NCBI RefSeq assembly: GCF_025822765.1
Contig: NZ_JACKUK010000009.1
Location: 62,973-126,972, forward strand
Source of the DNA: Mycobacterium barrassiae
GTDB taxonomy: Bacteria; Actinomycetota; Actinomycetes; Mycobacteriales; Mycobacteriaceae
Reading direction: 5' to 3'
DNA: 64,000 nucleotides
Part shown: piece after piece, positions 1 through 9,470 of the stretch
Layout of the letters: each line of letters begins with the position of its first letter
How positions within the stretch are numbered: the first letter of the stretch is position 1
Translations under genes and position numbers: made by a program
The notes under the pieces: model-generated
Database searches by the model: none
The model's input: only the letters and a program-made list of their open reading frames with translations
What the model was told of the DNA's origin: nothing

Positions 1-272
1 CGATGTACGACGAGGGGCGCCGCCAGCCGATTCCGTTGCCGCTCAAGACGTCCTACGCATGGGCGGAGACCGAGCACCACCGCGGCGTTCCGATGCGCGA
101 GGCGGGGTGGAGGTGGAAGACGGGTAAGTACCCCGGTGAGGACCAAGAGAAGGCCCACGTCCTCGTATGGGGTCACGGCTATCCGCTTGAGGACCTGGTC
201 GCCGCCGGTCTGCCGGACTACGCGACACGGCTGTGGTCGCCGATACTCTCGGCCGAGAGGGACCCCGACTGA
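1..272 (+). CDS. recC: RecC, exodeoxyribonuclease V gamma subunit (C-terminal end only)
   Basis: The last 90 or so residues of a protein whose start lies before the window. The stop (TGA, 270-272) overlaps the recB ATG at 272, so translation of the two is probably coupled. The tail contains a Trp-rich stretch ending in a conserved-looking LPDYATRLWSPIL segment, as at the end of actinobacterial RecC. RecC is the Chi-recognition and scaffold subunit of RecBCD. The identity rests mainly on its position directly before recB and recD, since too little of the protein is present for domain evidence. Confidence 0.85.
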   Translation, partial: MYDEGRRQPIPLPLKTSYAWAETEHHRGVPMREAGWRWKTGKYPGEDQEKAHVLVWGHGYPLEDLVAAGLPDYATRLWSPILSAERDPD

Positions 273-3200
273 TGGAGATGGCCCCCTTCGACCTGCTGGG
301 TCCGTTGCCGGCACCGCGGTCCACGACCGTGCTCGAGGCGAGTGCGGGGACGGGTAAGACGTTTGCGCTCGCGGGCCTGGTGACGCGCTACGTCGCCGAG
401 GGCGTGGCGACGCTCGATGAGATGCTGCTCATCACGTTCGGGCGAGCCGCAAGCCAGGAACTGCGGGAGCGGGTGCGCAGCCAGATCCTCGAGGCGCTGC
501 TGGCGTTCGACGACCCGTCGACCGTCGGCGACAACCAGATCCTCAAGCACCTGCTCGACGGCGATCCCGACGAGCTGGCCGAACGCAAGCTGCGGCTGCG
601 TGACGCGCTGGCCGGCTTCGACGCCGCGACAATCGCCACTACCCATCAGTTCTGCCAGCTGGTGCTGAAATCGCTTGGGGTGGCTGGCGATACCGATGCG
701 GGCGTGCAGCTGGTGGACAGCCTCGACGATGTGGTCGCCGAGATCGTCGATGACCTGTACCTCGCGCACTTCGGCCAGCAGAAAGACGACCCGGCGCTGA
801 CCCGCGAGCAGGCGCTCGAGCTCGCACGGGAGGTGGTCGCCAACCCGCACACCGAGTTGCGGCCGCTGGACCCGCTGCCGGGCTTCGAGCCCGCGGTACG
901 CGTCGACTTCGCGAAAGCCGTTTGCGCAGAGCTGGAGAAGCGCAAACGCAAGCTCGGCATCCTGCACTACGACGACCTGCTCTCGCGGCTTGCGAATGCG
1001 TTGGAGCCCGCGGATTCCCCGGCGCGGGCCCGCATGCAGCGGCGCTGGTCGATCGTCATGGTCGACGAGTTCCAGGACACGGACCCGGTGCAGTGGCAGG
1101 TGATCGACCGCGCGTTCTCCGGCCACTCCACGGTGATCCTGATCGGTGACCCGAAGCAGGCGATCTACGCGTTCCGAGGCGGCGACATCGTCACGTACTT
1201 GCATGCCGCCGAGAGTGCGGGCGAACGCCGGACCCTCGGCACCAACTGGCGCAGCGACGGTCCACTCGTCGACAGCCTTCAGGCGGTGATGCGCGACGCG
1301 CAGCTCGGCGACCCCAGGATCGTGGTGCGGGAGGTCGCGGCCAACCACAAGGAGCACCGACTCAAGGGGGCTCCGCACAACGACCCGTTCCGGCTGCGCG
1401 TCGTGTCCCGAGAGACGTTGCGCACCAGGCCCGATCGCACCATCAATATGGACCGGCTGCGGCCCCATATCAGCGCGGACCTGGCCTCCGACATCGCCGC
1501 GCTGCTGTCGAGCGGCGCGACGTTCTGCGACCAGCCGCTGCGGCCGGGTGACATCGCGGTCATCGTCGAAACCCACCGCGACGGGCGGGTGTGCTTCGAC
1601 GCGCTGGCCGCGGCGGGCATCCCCGCCGTGTACACCGGCGACTCCGACGTGTTCTCGTCGCAGGCGGCCGACGACTGGCTGTGCCTGCTGGAAGCCTTCG
1701 ACCAACCCCACCGCTCCGGACTGGTGCGCGCGGCGGCGACCACCATGTTTTTCGGTGAGACCGCGGAAACCCTTGCCGCCGAAGGCGAGACGTTGACCGA
1801 TCGGATCGCCGACATCCTGCGCGAGTGGGCCGACCATGCGCGTGACCGCGGCGTCGCCGCCGTCTTCGAGGCCGCGCAGCTGCGGGGCATGGGCACCCGG
1901 GTGCTGTCGTGGGTCGACGGCGAGCGCCACATGACCGATCTGGCGCACCTGACGCAGGTGCTGCACGACACCGCACACCACGAGCACTTCAGCCTGCCCA
2001 CCCTGCGCGACTGGCTTCGCACACAGCGCGAGGAGCGCAGCGGCGCCGTGGAGCGAAATCGCCGCCTGGACAGCGACGCCGCGGCCGTGCAGGTCATGAC
2101 GGTGTGGGTGAGCAAGGGCCTGCAGTACCCGGTCGTGTACCTGCCGTTCGCGTTCAACCGCAACATCCAGACCCGCGACGTGGTGCTGTTCCACGACGGC
2201 GACACCCGCTGCCTGCACATCGGCGGCGAGCAGAGCCCGGATTACTCGGCGGTCCAGCAGTCGGGCCGTCAGGAGGCGGCCAGCGACGATGTCCGGCTGA
2301 CCTACGTCGCGCTGACCCGGGCACAGTCCCAGGTGGTCGCCTGGTGGGCGCCCTCATGGGACGAACCCAACGGCGGACTGTCGCGACTGCTGCGCGGCCG
2401 CCAACCCGGCGACCCGGTGGTGCCCGACCGCTGCGACCCGCCGAAGATCGACGACGCCGACGCACTGACCGCGCTGCGAGCGTGGGAGACCGTCGGCGGG
2501 CCGGTCCTCGAGGAGTCCGTCCTCACCCCGCCCGTCGAGGTCGAATTGCCGCCCACACCAGAGGATCTCGATGTGCGGCACTTCCATCGGCGGATCGACA
2601 CGTCGTGGCGGCGGACGTCGTACTCCGGGCTGATCCGCGCGGCGGAATCGGTGGGGGTCACCAGCGAGCCGGAGGTGATCGAGCTCGACGACGAGGTCGG
2701 CGAGGTGCCGGTCCACGAGGCTTCTGATGTCGGGTCCGACGTGCCCTCGCCGATGGCCGATCTGCCGACCGGCGCGAAGTTCGGCACGCTGGTGCACGCT
2801 GTGCTCGAGACCGCCGATCCGTTGGTCGACGATCTCGCGGGCGAGCTGGAGTCGAAGATCCGCGAGCACTCGGTGTGGTGGCCCGTCGACGCCGCGCCCG
2901 AGGACCTGGCGGCGGCGATGGTGCCGATGCACGACACCCCGCTCGGCCCGTTGGCGCCCGGCATGACGCTGCGGCAGATCGGTCTGCGAGACCGGCTGCA
3001 GGAGATGGAGTTCGAGTTCCCGTTGGCGGGTGGCGACGTGCGGGCCGGTGCCCCGTCGATCACGCTGGCCGACGTCGGCCGGGTGCTGGCGGAGCACCTG
3101 CCCTCCGACGATCCCCTGGTCTCGTACGCCGATCGCTTGTCGAGTGGCGCCCTGGGTGCGCAGTCGCTGAAGGGGTACCTGACGGGGTCGTTGGATGTGG

Positions 3201-3568
3201 TGCTGCGGGTGGACGGTCGATACCTCGTCGTCGACTACAAGACGAACTGGCTCGGTGAGCCGGGGCGGGATTTGACGGCTGCGGACTACGCGCAGCCGAG
3301 GTTGGCCGAGGCGATGCTGCATTCGGACTATCCGCTGCAGGCGCTGCTGTATTGCGTTGTGCTGCATCGGTTCCTGCGGTGGCGGCAGCCCGGCTATTCG
3401 CCGGAGGCGCATCTCGGCGGGGTGCTGTATCTGTTCATGCGCGGTATGTGTGGTGCTCAGACGCCGGTGGTCGACGGGCATCCGGCAGGAGTGTTCAGTT
3501 GGCGTCCACCGGCAGCGCTGATCGTGGCGATGTCGGACCTGCTGGATGCGGGGGTGGCGGCGGCGTGA
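272..3568 (+). CDS. recB: RecB, exodeoxyribonuclease V beta subunit (helicase-nuclease)
   Basis: A 1098-residue UvrD-type 3'-5' helicase with a C-terminal nuclease, the catalytic subunit of RecBCD for processing double-strand ends. Walker A ASAGTGKT is at residues 23-30, the DEFQDTDP helicase motif near 263, GDPKQAIYAFRGGD near 292, and a late VSKGLQYPVVYLPF motif. The PD-(D/E)XK nuclease core is visible near 970-990 as LTGSLDVVLR followed by VDYKTN, so the nuclease looks intact. The ATG at 272 was chosen over an upstream in-frame start because it overlaps the recC stop and puts the ATP site at the usual distance. The 3' end overlaps recD by four bases (GTGA). Confidence 0.96.
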   Translation: MEMAPFDLLGPLPAPRSTTVLEASAGTGKTFALAGLVTRYVAEGVATLDEMLLITFGRAASQELRERVRSQILEALLAFDDPSTVGDNQILKHLLDGDPDELAERKLRLRDALAGFDAATIATTHQFCQLVLKSLGVAGDTDAGVQLVDSLDDVVAEIVDDLYLAHFGQQKDDPALTREQALELAREVVANPHTELRPLDPLPGFEPAVRVDFAKAVCAELEKRKRKLGILHYDDLLSRLANALEPADSPARARMQRRWSIVMVDEFQDTDPVQWQVIDRAFSGHSTVILIGDPKQAIYAFRGGDIVTYLHAAESAGERRTLGTNWRSDGPLVDSLQAVMRDAQLGDPRIVVREVAANHKEHRLKGAPHNDPFRLRVVSRETLRTRPDRTINMDRLRPHISADLASDIAALLSSGATFCDQPLRPGDIAVIVETHRDGRVCFDALAAAGIPAVYTGDSDVFSSQAADDWLCLLEAFDQPHRSGLVRAAATTMFFGETAETLAAEGETLTDRIADILREWADHARDRGVAAVFEAAQLRGMGTRVLSWVDGERHMTDLAHLTQVLHDTAHHEHFSLPTLRDWLRTQREERSGAVERNRRLDSDAAAVQVMTVWVSKGLQYPVVYLPFAFNRNIQTRDVVLFHDGDTRCLHIGGEQSPDYSAVQQSGRQEAASDDVRLTYVALTRAQSQVVAWWAPSWDEPNGGLSRLLRGRQPGDPVVPDRCDPPKIDDADALTALRAWETVGGPVLEESVLTPPVEVELPPTPEDLDVRHFHRRIDTSWRRTSYSGLIRAAESVGVTSEPEVIELDDEVGEVPVHEASDVGSDVPSPMADLPTGAKFGTLVHAVLETADPLVDDLAGELESKIREHSVWWPVDAAPEDLAAAMVPMHDTPLGPLAPGMTLRQIGLRDRLQEMEFEFPLAGGDVRAGAPSITLADVGRVLAEHLPSDDPLVSYADRLSSGALGAQSLKGYLTGSLDVVLRVDGRYLVVDYKTNWLGEPGRDLTAADYAQPRLAEAMLHSDYPLQALLYCVVLHRFLRWRQPGYSPEAHLGGVLYLFMRGMCGAQTPVVDGHPAGVFSWRPPAALIVAMSDLLDAGVAAA

Positions 3569-5232
3569 CCCTTCTCGAGGAGTTCGCGGACCTGTTCGAG
3601 CCGGCCGATGTGCACGTCGCGCGGCGACTCACCGCTTTGGCGCAGGAGACCGACGAGACCGTCCAATTGGCGATCGCGATCGTGGTGCGGGCGCTGCGCG
3701 GCGGCTCGGTGTGCGTGGACCTGCGCTCGATCGCCGATCAGCTCGAAATGCCTGACCTGCCATGGCCGCAGCCCGATGCGTGGCTGGCGGCGGTGCGGGC
3801 GAGCCCGCTCGTCACGGGCACGCCGGTGCTGCGGCTGTACGGCGATCTGCTGTACATGGACCGCTACTGGCTCGAAGAGCAGCAGGTGTGCGAGGACGTG
3901 CTGACGCTGCTGTCGTCGTCGCTGCCCGGCACGGTGCCGAGTCTGGAGCGGCTGTTCCCCAAGGGCTGGGAGGAGCAGCGGGCGGCGGCGGAAGTCGCTC
4001 TGACACAGTCGCTTACGGTGCTGACCGGCGGGCCGGGCACCGGTAAGACGACGACGGTCGCGCGGCTGTTGGCGCTGCTGGCCGAGCAGGCGTCGCTGTC
4101 GGGGCGACCGCCGCTGCGTATCGCGTTGGCGGCGCCGACGGGTAAGGCGGCGGCGCGGCTGCTGGAGGCGGTCCAGTTGGAGGTCGACAAGCTCGACGCC
4201 GTCGATCGCGATCGGCTGCCGGAGCTGAAGGCGTCGACGCTGCATCGGCTGTTGCGGTCGCGGCCGGACAACTCGTCGCGGTTCAGGCATCACCGGGAGA
4301 ACCGGCTGCCGCACGACGTCATCGTGGTCGACGAGACGTCGATGGTGTCGCTGACGCTGATGGCGCGACTGCTCGAAGCGCTGCGGCCCGACAGCCGGCT
4401 GCTGCTCGTCGGCGATCCGGACCAGCTGGCGTCGGTCGAGGCGGGGGCGGTGCTGGCGGACATGGTCGACGGCCTCGGCGCGGCGCGGATCGCCGAGCTG
4501 AAGACGTCACACCGGTTCGGCGTGTCGATCGGCAAACTGGCGTCGGCGATCCGGGTTGGCGACACCGACGAGGTCGTCGCCTTGCTGCGGGCGGGCGGGG
4601 AGCACATCGAGTGGCTCGAGACCGACGATCCGGCCGAGCCGTTACGCAAAGTGACTCTCCCCCATGCGTTGCGGCTGCGTGAGGCGGCGATCCTCGGCGA
4701 CGCGAAGGCCGCGCTGTCGACGCTGGACGAGCATCGGCTGCTGTGCGCACACCGCCGCGGGCCGTACGGGGTGCGGTTCTGGAACCACCAGGTCGAGCGA
4801 TGGCTGACCGACGCGACCGGCGAGCCGCTGTGGACGCAGTGGTACGCGGGCAGGCCGATCCTGGTGACAGCGAACGACTACGGGCTGGGCCTCTACAACG
4901 GCGACACGGGGGTGACGGTGCTGCGCGAGAACGGCCTGCGCGCGGTGGTGGCCGCCGGCGCCGAGCCGCTGGAGTTCGCGACCGGGCGGCTCTCCGAGGT
5001 CGACACCATGCATGCGATGACGATCCACAAGTCGCAGGGCAGCCAGGCCGACGAGGTGACCGTTTTGCTGCCACTCGAGGACTCGCGATTGTTGACCCGC
5101 GAGCTCTTCTACACCGCGGTGACGCGCGCCAAGGAGCGGATCCGCGTCATCGGGACCGAGGTGTCGGTGCGGGCGGCGGTACAGCGGCGGGCGGTCCGAG
5201 CGTCGGGCCTGGCGCAACGACTGCGCGCCTAG
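3565..5232 (+). CDS. recD: RecD, exodeoxyribonuclease V alpha subunit
   Basis: A 555-residue superfamily 1B 5'-3' helicase, third gene of the recCBD operon. It starts at a GTG overlapping the recB stop. A short N-terminal region precedes Walker A (TGGPGTGKTT, about residue 155). VVDETSMVS lies near 254, GDPDQLASVEAGAVL near 287, and the C-terminal motif TIHKSQGSQADEV near 485. The length is a little short of E. coli RecD (608) but usual for actinobacteria. In mycobacteria RecBCD works beside AdnAB in end resection. A strong palindrome starts six bases after the stop. Confidence 0.96.
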   Translation: MTLLEEFADLFEPADVHVARRLTALAQETDETVQLAIAIVVRALRGGSVCVDLRSIADQLEMPDLPWPQPDAWLAAVRASPLVTGTPVLRLYGDLLYMDRYWLEEQQVCEDVLTLLSSSLPGTVPSLERLFPKGWEEQRAAAEVALTQSLTVLTGGPGTGKTTTVARLLALLAEQASLSGRPPLRIALAAPTGKAAARLLEAVQLEVDKLDAVDRDRLPELKASTLHRLLRSRPDNSSRFRHHRENRLPHDVIVVDETSMVSLTLMARLLEALRPDSRLLLVGDPDQLASVEAGAVLADMVDGLGAARIAELKTSHRFGVSIGKLASAIRVGDTDEVVALLRAGGEHIEWLETDDPAEPLRKVTLPHALRLREAAILGDAKAALSTLDEHRLLCAHRRGPYGVRFWNHQVERWLTDATGEPLWTQWYAGRPILVTANDYGLGLYNGDTGVTVLRENGLRAVVAAGAEPLEFATGRLSEVDTMHAMTIHKSQGSQADEVTVLLPLEDSRLLTRELFYTAVTRAKERIRVIGTEVSVRAAVQRRAVRASGLAQRLRA

Positions 5233-5237
5233 TTTTT

Positions 5238-5294
5238 CTGCGATTTCGGCGTGTTTAGTCTCGCTGAGCGTGACCCAGCACGCCGAAATCGCAG
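5238..5294. repeat. Long perfect palindrome after recD; terminator or mobile palindromic element
   Basis: Two 16-base arms, CTGCGATTTCGGCGTG (5238-5253) and its exact reverse complement (5279-5294), flank a 25-base loop that contains GCTGAGCG. It begins six bases after the recD stop, so it probably ends the recCBD transcript. A related palindrome with the same TGCGATTT edge lies at 12127-12175, which suggests a dispersed family rather than a simple terminator. Confidence 0.8.
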
Positions 5295-5345
5295 GAAGTC
5301 GCACGGGCTCCACCCGCTGTTGCACAACGCAGGTACCGTGGGGCC

Positions 5346-5795
5346 GTGGCCGAGATCGCCCGCACCCGCACCATCGCGGCTGCCCCACAGGAAGTCTGGA
5401 ATGTGCTCGCGGACTTCGGCGCCCTCAGCACGTGGGTCGACCGCGCCGACCACTCGAGCATCCTCGTGCACGGCCCCGACGGCGGCCCCATCGGCACCAG
5501 CCGACGGGTACAGATGGGCCGCAACACGCTGGTCGAGACCATCGTCGAGTTCGACCCGCCGCACGCCCTCGCCTACGAGATCGATGGGTTACCGAAGCAA
5601 CTGGGTCGCGTCACCAACCGCTGGACCCTGCGACCACAGGGCGACGAGACGGCGGTCACATTGACCAGCACCGTCGAAATCGGTTCCGGCCCACTGCGAC
5701 AGCTCGCCGAACGCGGAGTATGCCGCGTGATGGCCCATGAGTCCGACGGCATGCTCGCCGGACTCGCCAAGCGATTGGAGAACTCCCGTGTCTGA
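5346..5795 (+). CDS. SRPBCC-family protein (polyketide cyclase/START-like fold)
   Basis: A 149-residue protein that begins VAEIARTRTIAAAPQEVWNVLADFG, the typical first strand and helix of the SRPBCC ligand-binding fold. It continues with a TLVETIVEFDPPHALAYEI segment and ends with a long C-terminal helix (HESDGMLAGLAKRLE). There is no signal peptide, so it should be cytosolic. The GTG start at 5346 gives the full fold. The stop overlaps the next gene (sulfatase) by eight bases, so the two are cotranscribed and may act on the same substrate. The ligand cannot be told from the sequence. Confidence 0.85.
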   Translation: MAEIARTRTIAAAPQEVWNVLADFGALSTWVDRADHSSILVHGPDGGPIGTSRRVQMGRNTLVETIVEFDPPHALAYEIDGLPKQLGRVTNRWTLRPQGDETAVTLTSTVEIGSGPLRQLAERGVCRVMAHESDGMLAGLAKRLENSRV

Positions 5796-7602
5796 GCGCC
5801 CCGACATCGTCATCATCATGACCGACGAGGAACGCGCGATCCCTCCCTATGAGTCGCCCGACGTGCTCGCCTGGCGCGGCCGCACGCTGACCGGCCGCAA
5901 ATGGTTCGACGAACATGGGGTCAGCTTCGGCCGCCACTACACCGGCTCGCTGGCCTGCGTGCCAAGCCGCCCAACGATTTTCACCGGGCAGTACCCCGAT
6001 CTGCACGGCGTCACGCAGACCGACGGCATCGGCAAGGTGTACAACGACTCCCGCATGCGGTGGCTGCGCCAGGGCGAGGTGCCCACTCTCGGCAACTGGT
6101 TCAGCGCCGCCGGATACGACACCCACTACGACGGCAAATGGCACATCTCGCACGCTGACCTCACCGACCCCGCGACCGGCGCCCCGCTGGCGACCAACGA
6201 CGACGACGGCATCATCGACCATGACGCGGTGCAGCGCTATCTCGACGCTGATCCGCTTGCCCCCTTCGGCTTTTCGGGCTGGGTGGGCCCCGAGCCGCAT
6301 GGCGCGCTGCTCGCCAACGCCGGCATCCGTCGCGACCCGCTGATCGCCGACCGTGTTGTCGCCTGGCTCAACGACCGCTACGCGCGGCGTCGCGCAGGCG
6401 ACCAGGAGGCATTGAAACCGTTCCTATTGGTCGCCAGCTTCGTCAACCCGCACGACATTGTGCTCTTCCCCGCGTGGGTACGCCGGAGCCCGGTAAAGCC
6501 GTCGCACCTCGACCCGCCTCACGTCCCCGCCGCGCCCACCGCCGACGAGGACCTGTCGACCAAGCCGGCCGCGCAGATCGCGTTCCGCGAGGCGTACTAC
6601 TCCGGCTACGGCGTCGCACCCGCGGTCGACCGCTCGTACAACGGCAGCGCCCAGCGCTACCGCGACCTCTATTACCGGCTGCACGCCGAGGTCGACTCGC
6701 CGATCGACCAGGTACGCCGCGCGGTCACCGAGGGCGGCTCGGACAACGCGGTGCTGGTGCGGACCTCCGATCACGGCGATCTGCTCGGCGCGCACGGCGG
6801 CCTGCACCAGAAGTGGTTCAACCTGTACGACGAGGCCACCCGGGTGCCGTTCGTCGTCGCGCGGATCGGTGCGGACGCCACACCGGCGCGCACCGTGACG
6901 GCGCCGACGTCGCACGTAGATCTGGTGCCGACGCTGCTTGGCGCCGCCGGCATTGACGTCGCAGAGGCGGCGGCGACGCTGCGGGAGTCGTTCTCCGAGG
7001 TGCACGACCTGCCCGGCCGAAACCTGATGCCGGTGGTCGACGGGGCGCCCGCCGACGAGACACGCGCGGTGTACCTGCTGACGCGCGACAACGTCCTCGA
7101 GGGCGACACCGGCGCGTCGGGTCTGGCGCGCCGATTGAAGCTGACGACGAATCCGCCTGCGCCGCTGCGCATTCAGGTGCCCGCACACGTCGCCTCCAAC
7201 TTCGAGGGACTGGTCATGCGGGTCGATGAGGCCGATGGCGGCGAGGGCCACCTGTGGAAGCTGGTGCGCACGTTCGACGACCCGGCGACGTGGACGGAAC
7301 CCGGGGTGCGGCACCTCGCGGCCAACGGGCTGGGCGGCGAGGCCTACCGCACGTCGCCGCTGGACGATCAGTGGGAGCTCTACGACCTGACCAGCGACCC
7401 GACCGAAGCCGTCAACCGGTGGACGGACCCGGCGCTCGACGACCTGCGCAGGCACCTGAGGATGCAGCTGAAACAGGTGCGCACCGACGCCGTCCCCGAG
7501 CGGAACAATCCGTGGCCATACGTGTCCCGTCGGCCGGCGACGGGGCCGTCGTTCGCGGCGCAACTGGTCGCCCGGGTGCGGAAACGCGCGCTGCGCAAAT
7601 AA
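5788..7602 (+). CDS. Type I sulfatase (formylglycine-dependent arylsulfatase family)
   Basis: A 604-residue alkaline-phosphatase-superfamily hydrolase. The N-terminal metal site is IVIIMTDEER. The catalytic Cys57 sits in CVPSRPTIFTG, a full C-x-P-S-R sulfatase signature, so it needs oxidation of Cys57 to formylglycine by a separate enzyme. HYDGKWH and SDHGDLLGAHGGLHQK supply further metal and sulfate ligands. No signal peptide is seen. It starts at a GTG inside the end of the SRPBCC gene. The family cleaves sulfate (or phosphonate) esters, but the substrate is not predictable here. A hairpin follows the stop. Confidence 0.92.
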   Translation: MSERPDIVIIMTDEERAIPPYESPDVLAWRGRTLTGRKWFDEHGVSFGRHYTGSLACVPSRPTIFTGQYPDLHGVTQTDGIGKVYNDSRMRWLRQGEVPTLGNWFSAAGYDTHYDGKWHISHADLTDPATGAPLATNDDDGIIDHDAVQRYLDADPLAPFGFSGWVGPEPHGALLANAGIRRDPLIADRVVAWLNDRYARRRAGDQEALKPFLLVASFVNPHDIVLFPAWVRRSPVKPSHLDPPHVPAAPTADEDLSTKPAAQIAFREAYYSGYGVAPAVDRSYNGSAQRYRDLYYRLHAEVDSPIDQVRRAVTEGGSDNAVLVRTSDHGDLLGAHGGLHQKWFNLYDEATRVPFVVARIGADATPARTVTAPTSHVDLVPTLLGAAGIDVAEAAATLRESFSEVHDLPGRNLMPVVDGAPADETRAVYLLTRDNVLEGDTGASGLARRLKLTTNPPAPLRIQVPAHVASNFEGLVMRVDEADGGEGHLWKLVRTFDDPATWTEPGVRHLAANGLGGEAYRTSPLDDQWELYDLTSDPTEAVNRWTDPALDDLRRHLRMQLKQVRTDAVPERNNPWPYVSRRPATGPSFAAQLVARVRKRALRK

Positions 7603-7607
7603 GTCGA

Positions 7608-7643
7608 CAACCATCGGCGCGCTCCGCAACGCGGCGACGGTTG
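7608..7643 (+). terminator. Hairpin terminator candidate after the sulfatase gene
   Basis: A 13-base imperfect stem (11 of 13 pairs, CAACCATCGGCGC with GCGGCGACGGTTG) closes a 10-base loop, starting six bases after the sulfatase stop. There is no U tract, as is common in mycobacteria. Confidence 0.55.
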
Positions 7644-7763
7644 GCTCGGTACAGTGCGATACGCACGACCTGTCGCTTCGACCGGAGCGATTCCCAAAGC
7701 ACCTGGCGCATCTGAATCTCTCGCACCGGGTCATCACACGCCGCCCAGGCACAAGGGATTGTC

Positions 7764-9393
7764 GTGAGTCGATTTACCGAGACCATGTACGGCAACGCTC
7801 AGTCGAGTCGGATGGGCATGGTCACCGGGGAGCCCGATGCGCCCGTCCGCCATACCTGGGCGCAGGTGCACGACCGGGCGCGTCGTGTGGCAGGCGGTCT
7901 CGCTGCAGCCGGCATCGGACCGGGTGACGCCGTCGCCGTCCTCGCAGGCGCACCAGTCGAGATAGCGCCGACAGCGCAAGGCATTTGGATGCGCGGCGCC
8001 AGCGCGACCATGGTGCACCAGCCCACACCCCGCACCGATCTGGTGCGCTGGGCCGAGGAGACCACCACCGTGATCGAGATGATTTCGGCGCGAGCCGTCG
8101 TCATCTCCGATCCGTTCATGGCCGCGGCACCGGTGCTGGCCGAACGCGGTATGACGGTGCTGACGATCGAGTCGCTGTTGGCGACCGCGCCCGTCGAGCC
8201 GCTCGACACCTTCGATCACGACGTCGCGCTAATGCAGCTGACCTCGGGGTCGACCGGCTCGCCCAAGGCAGTCCAGATCACGCACGCGAACATCGTCGCC
8301 AACGCCGAAGCCATGGTCGTCGGCTGCCATTTCCACGTCGACACCGACGTGATCGTGAGCTGGCTGCCCTGTTTCCACGACATGGGCATGACGGGCTACC
8401 TGACCGTGCCGATGTATATCGGAGCCGAACTGGTCAAGGTCACGCCGATGGACTTTCTGCGCGATACGTTGTTGTGGCCCAGGCTGATTGACAAGTACAA
8501 GGGCACGATGACGGCCGCACCGAACTTCGCCTACAACCTGTTGGCCAAACGGCTGCGCAGGCAGGCCAAGCCCGGAGACTTCGACCTGTCGACGCTGCGC
8601 TGGGCGTTGTCGGGCGCCGAGCAGGTCGATCCTCTCGACGTCGAGGACCTCTGCGATGCCGGCGCGCCGTTCGGATTGAAGCCCGAAGCGATCATCCCGG
8701 CGTACGGGATGGCCGAGACGACGGTGGCCGTGTCGTTCTCCGAGTGCGGCGGAGGCATGGTGGTCGACGAGGTCGACGCCGATCTGCTGTCGATCCTGCA
8801 CCGTACCGGCAACCCGGGGGCATACCCGGCGACTGGTGTCACTGGGCAAGCCCCTCGACGGGCTGGAGGTCCGCATCCTCGACGAGGACGGCAGCGAGAT
8901 GTCGGCGCGCGGCGTCGGCGTCATCGAAGTCCGCGGCGAGCCGGTGACCCGCGGCTACACCACGGTGGCCGGGTTCATCCCCGCGCAGGACGAACGCGGC
9001 TGGTACGACACCGGCGACCTCGGCTATCTCACCGAGACCGGCGACGTCGTCGTGTGTGGCCGGCTCAAAGACGTGATCATCATGGCCGGGCGCAACATCT
9101 ACCCCACCGACATCGAACGCGCTGCCGGCCGGGTCGACGGGGTGCGGCCGGGCTGCGCCGTCGCGGTGCGCCTCGACGCGGGACTGTCGCGCGAGACGTT
9201 CGCCGTCGCCGTCGAGTGCAAGGACTACGCGGACCCCACAGAGGTGCGCCGCGTCGAACGACAGGTTGCCCATGAGGTGTTTGCCGAGGTCGACGTGCGG
9301 CCGCGCAATGTCGTGGTGCTCGAGCCCGGGATGATCCCCAAGACCCCGTCGGGCAAGCTACGGCGGGCGTATGCGCTTTCGCTCGTGAACTGA
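7764..9393 (+). pseudogene. Fatty acyl-AMP/acyl-CoA ligase (FadD-type), single-base frameshift
   Basis: Together the two reading frames encode about 542 residues of an ANL-superfamily adenylating enzyme. The first frame (from GTG 7764) has the P-loop [16 protein letters not shown], the FAAL/FadD-like [14 protein letters not shown] and the A5 motif YGMAETT. The second frame has [30 protein letters not shown] and the catalytic-lysine motif [10 protein letters not shown]. The frames swap at a run of five Gs (8816-8820). Removing one G restores [22 protein letters not shown] across the junction. Everything else is intact, so this is either a very recent inactivation or a sequencing error. The enzyme would activate a fatty acid with ATP. 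Whether it is acyl-AMP or acyl-CoA forming is unclear. Confidence 0.85.
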
Positions 9394-9470
9394 CCCATGT
9401 TTAGGCACTGCGAATAGCAGGGCACTCCCCCGTGTGGTGTAGAACACAGCCGCCAGTGGACGGAGCCGCC

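Noticed and set aside
218-2218. A 666-residue open frame antisense to recB
   Set aside because: High-GC codon bias leaves long stop-free antisense frames. The product is a His/Arg/Gln-rich string without motifs, and recB is certain.
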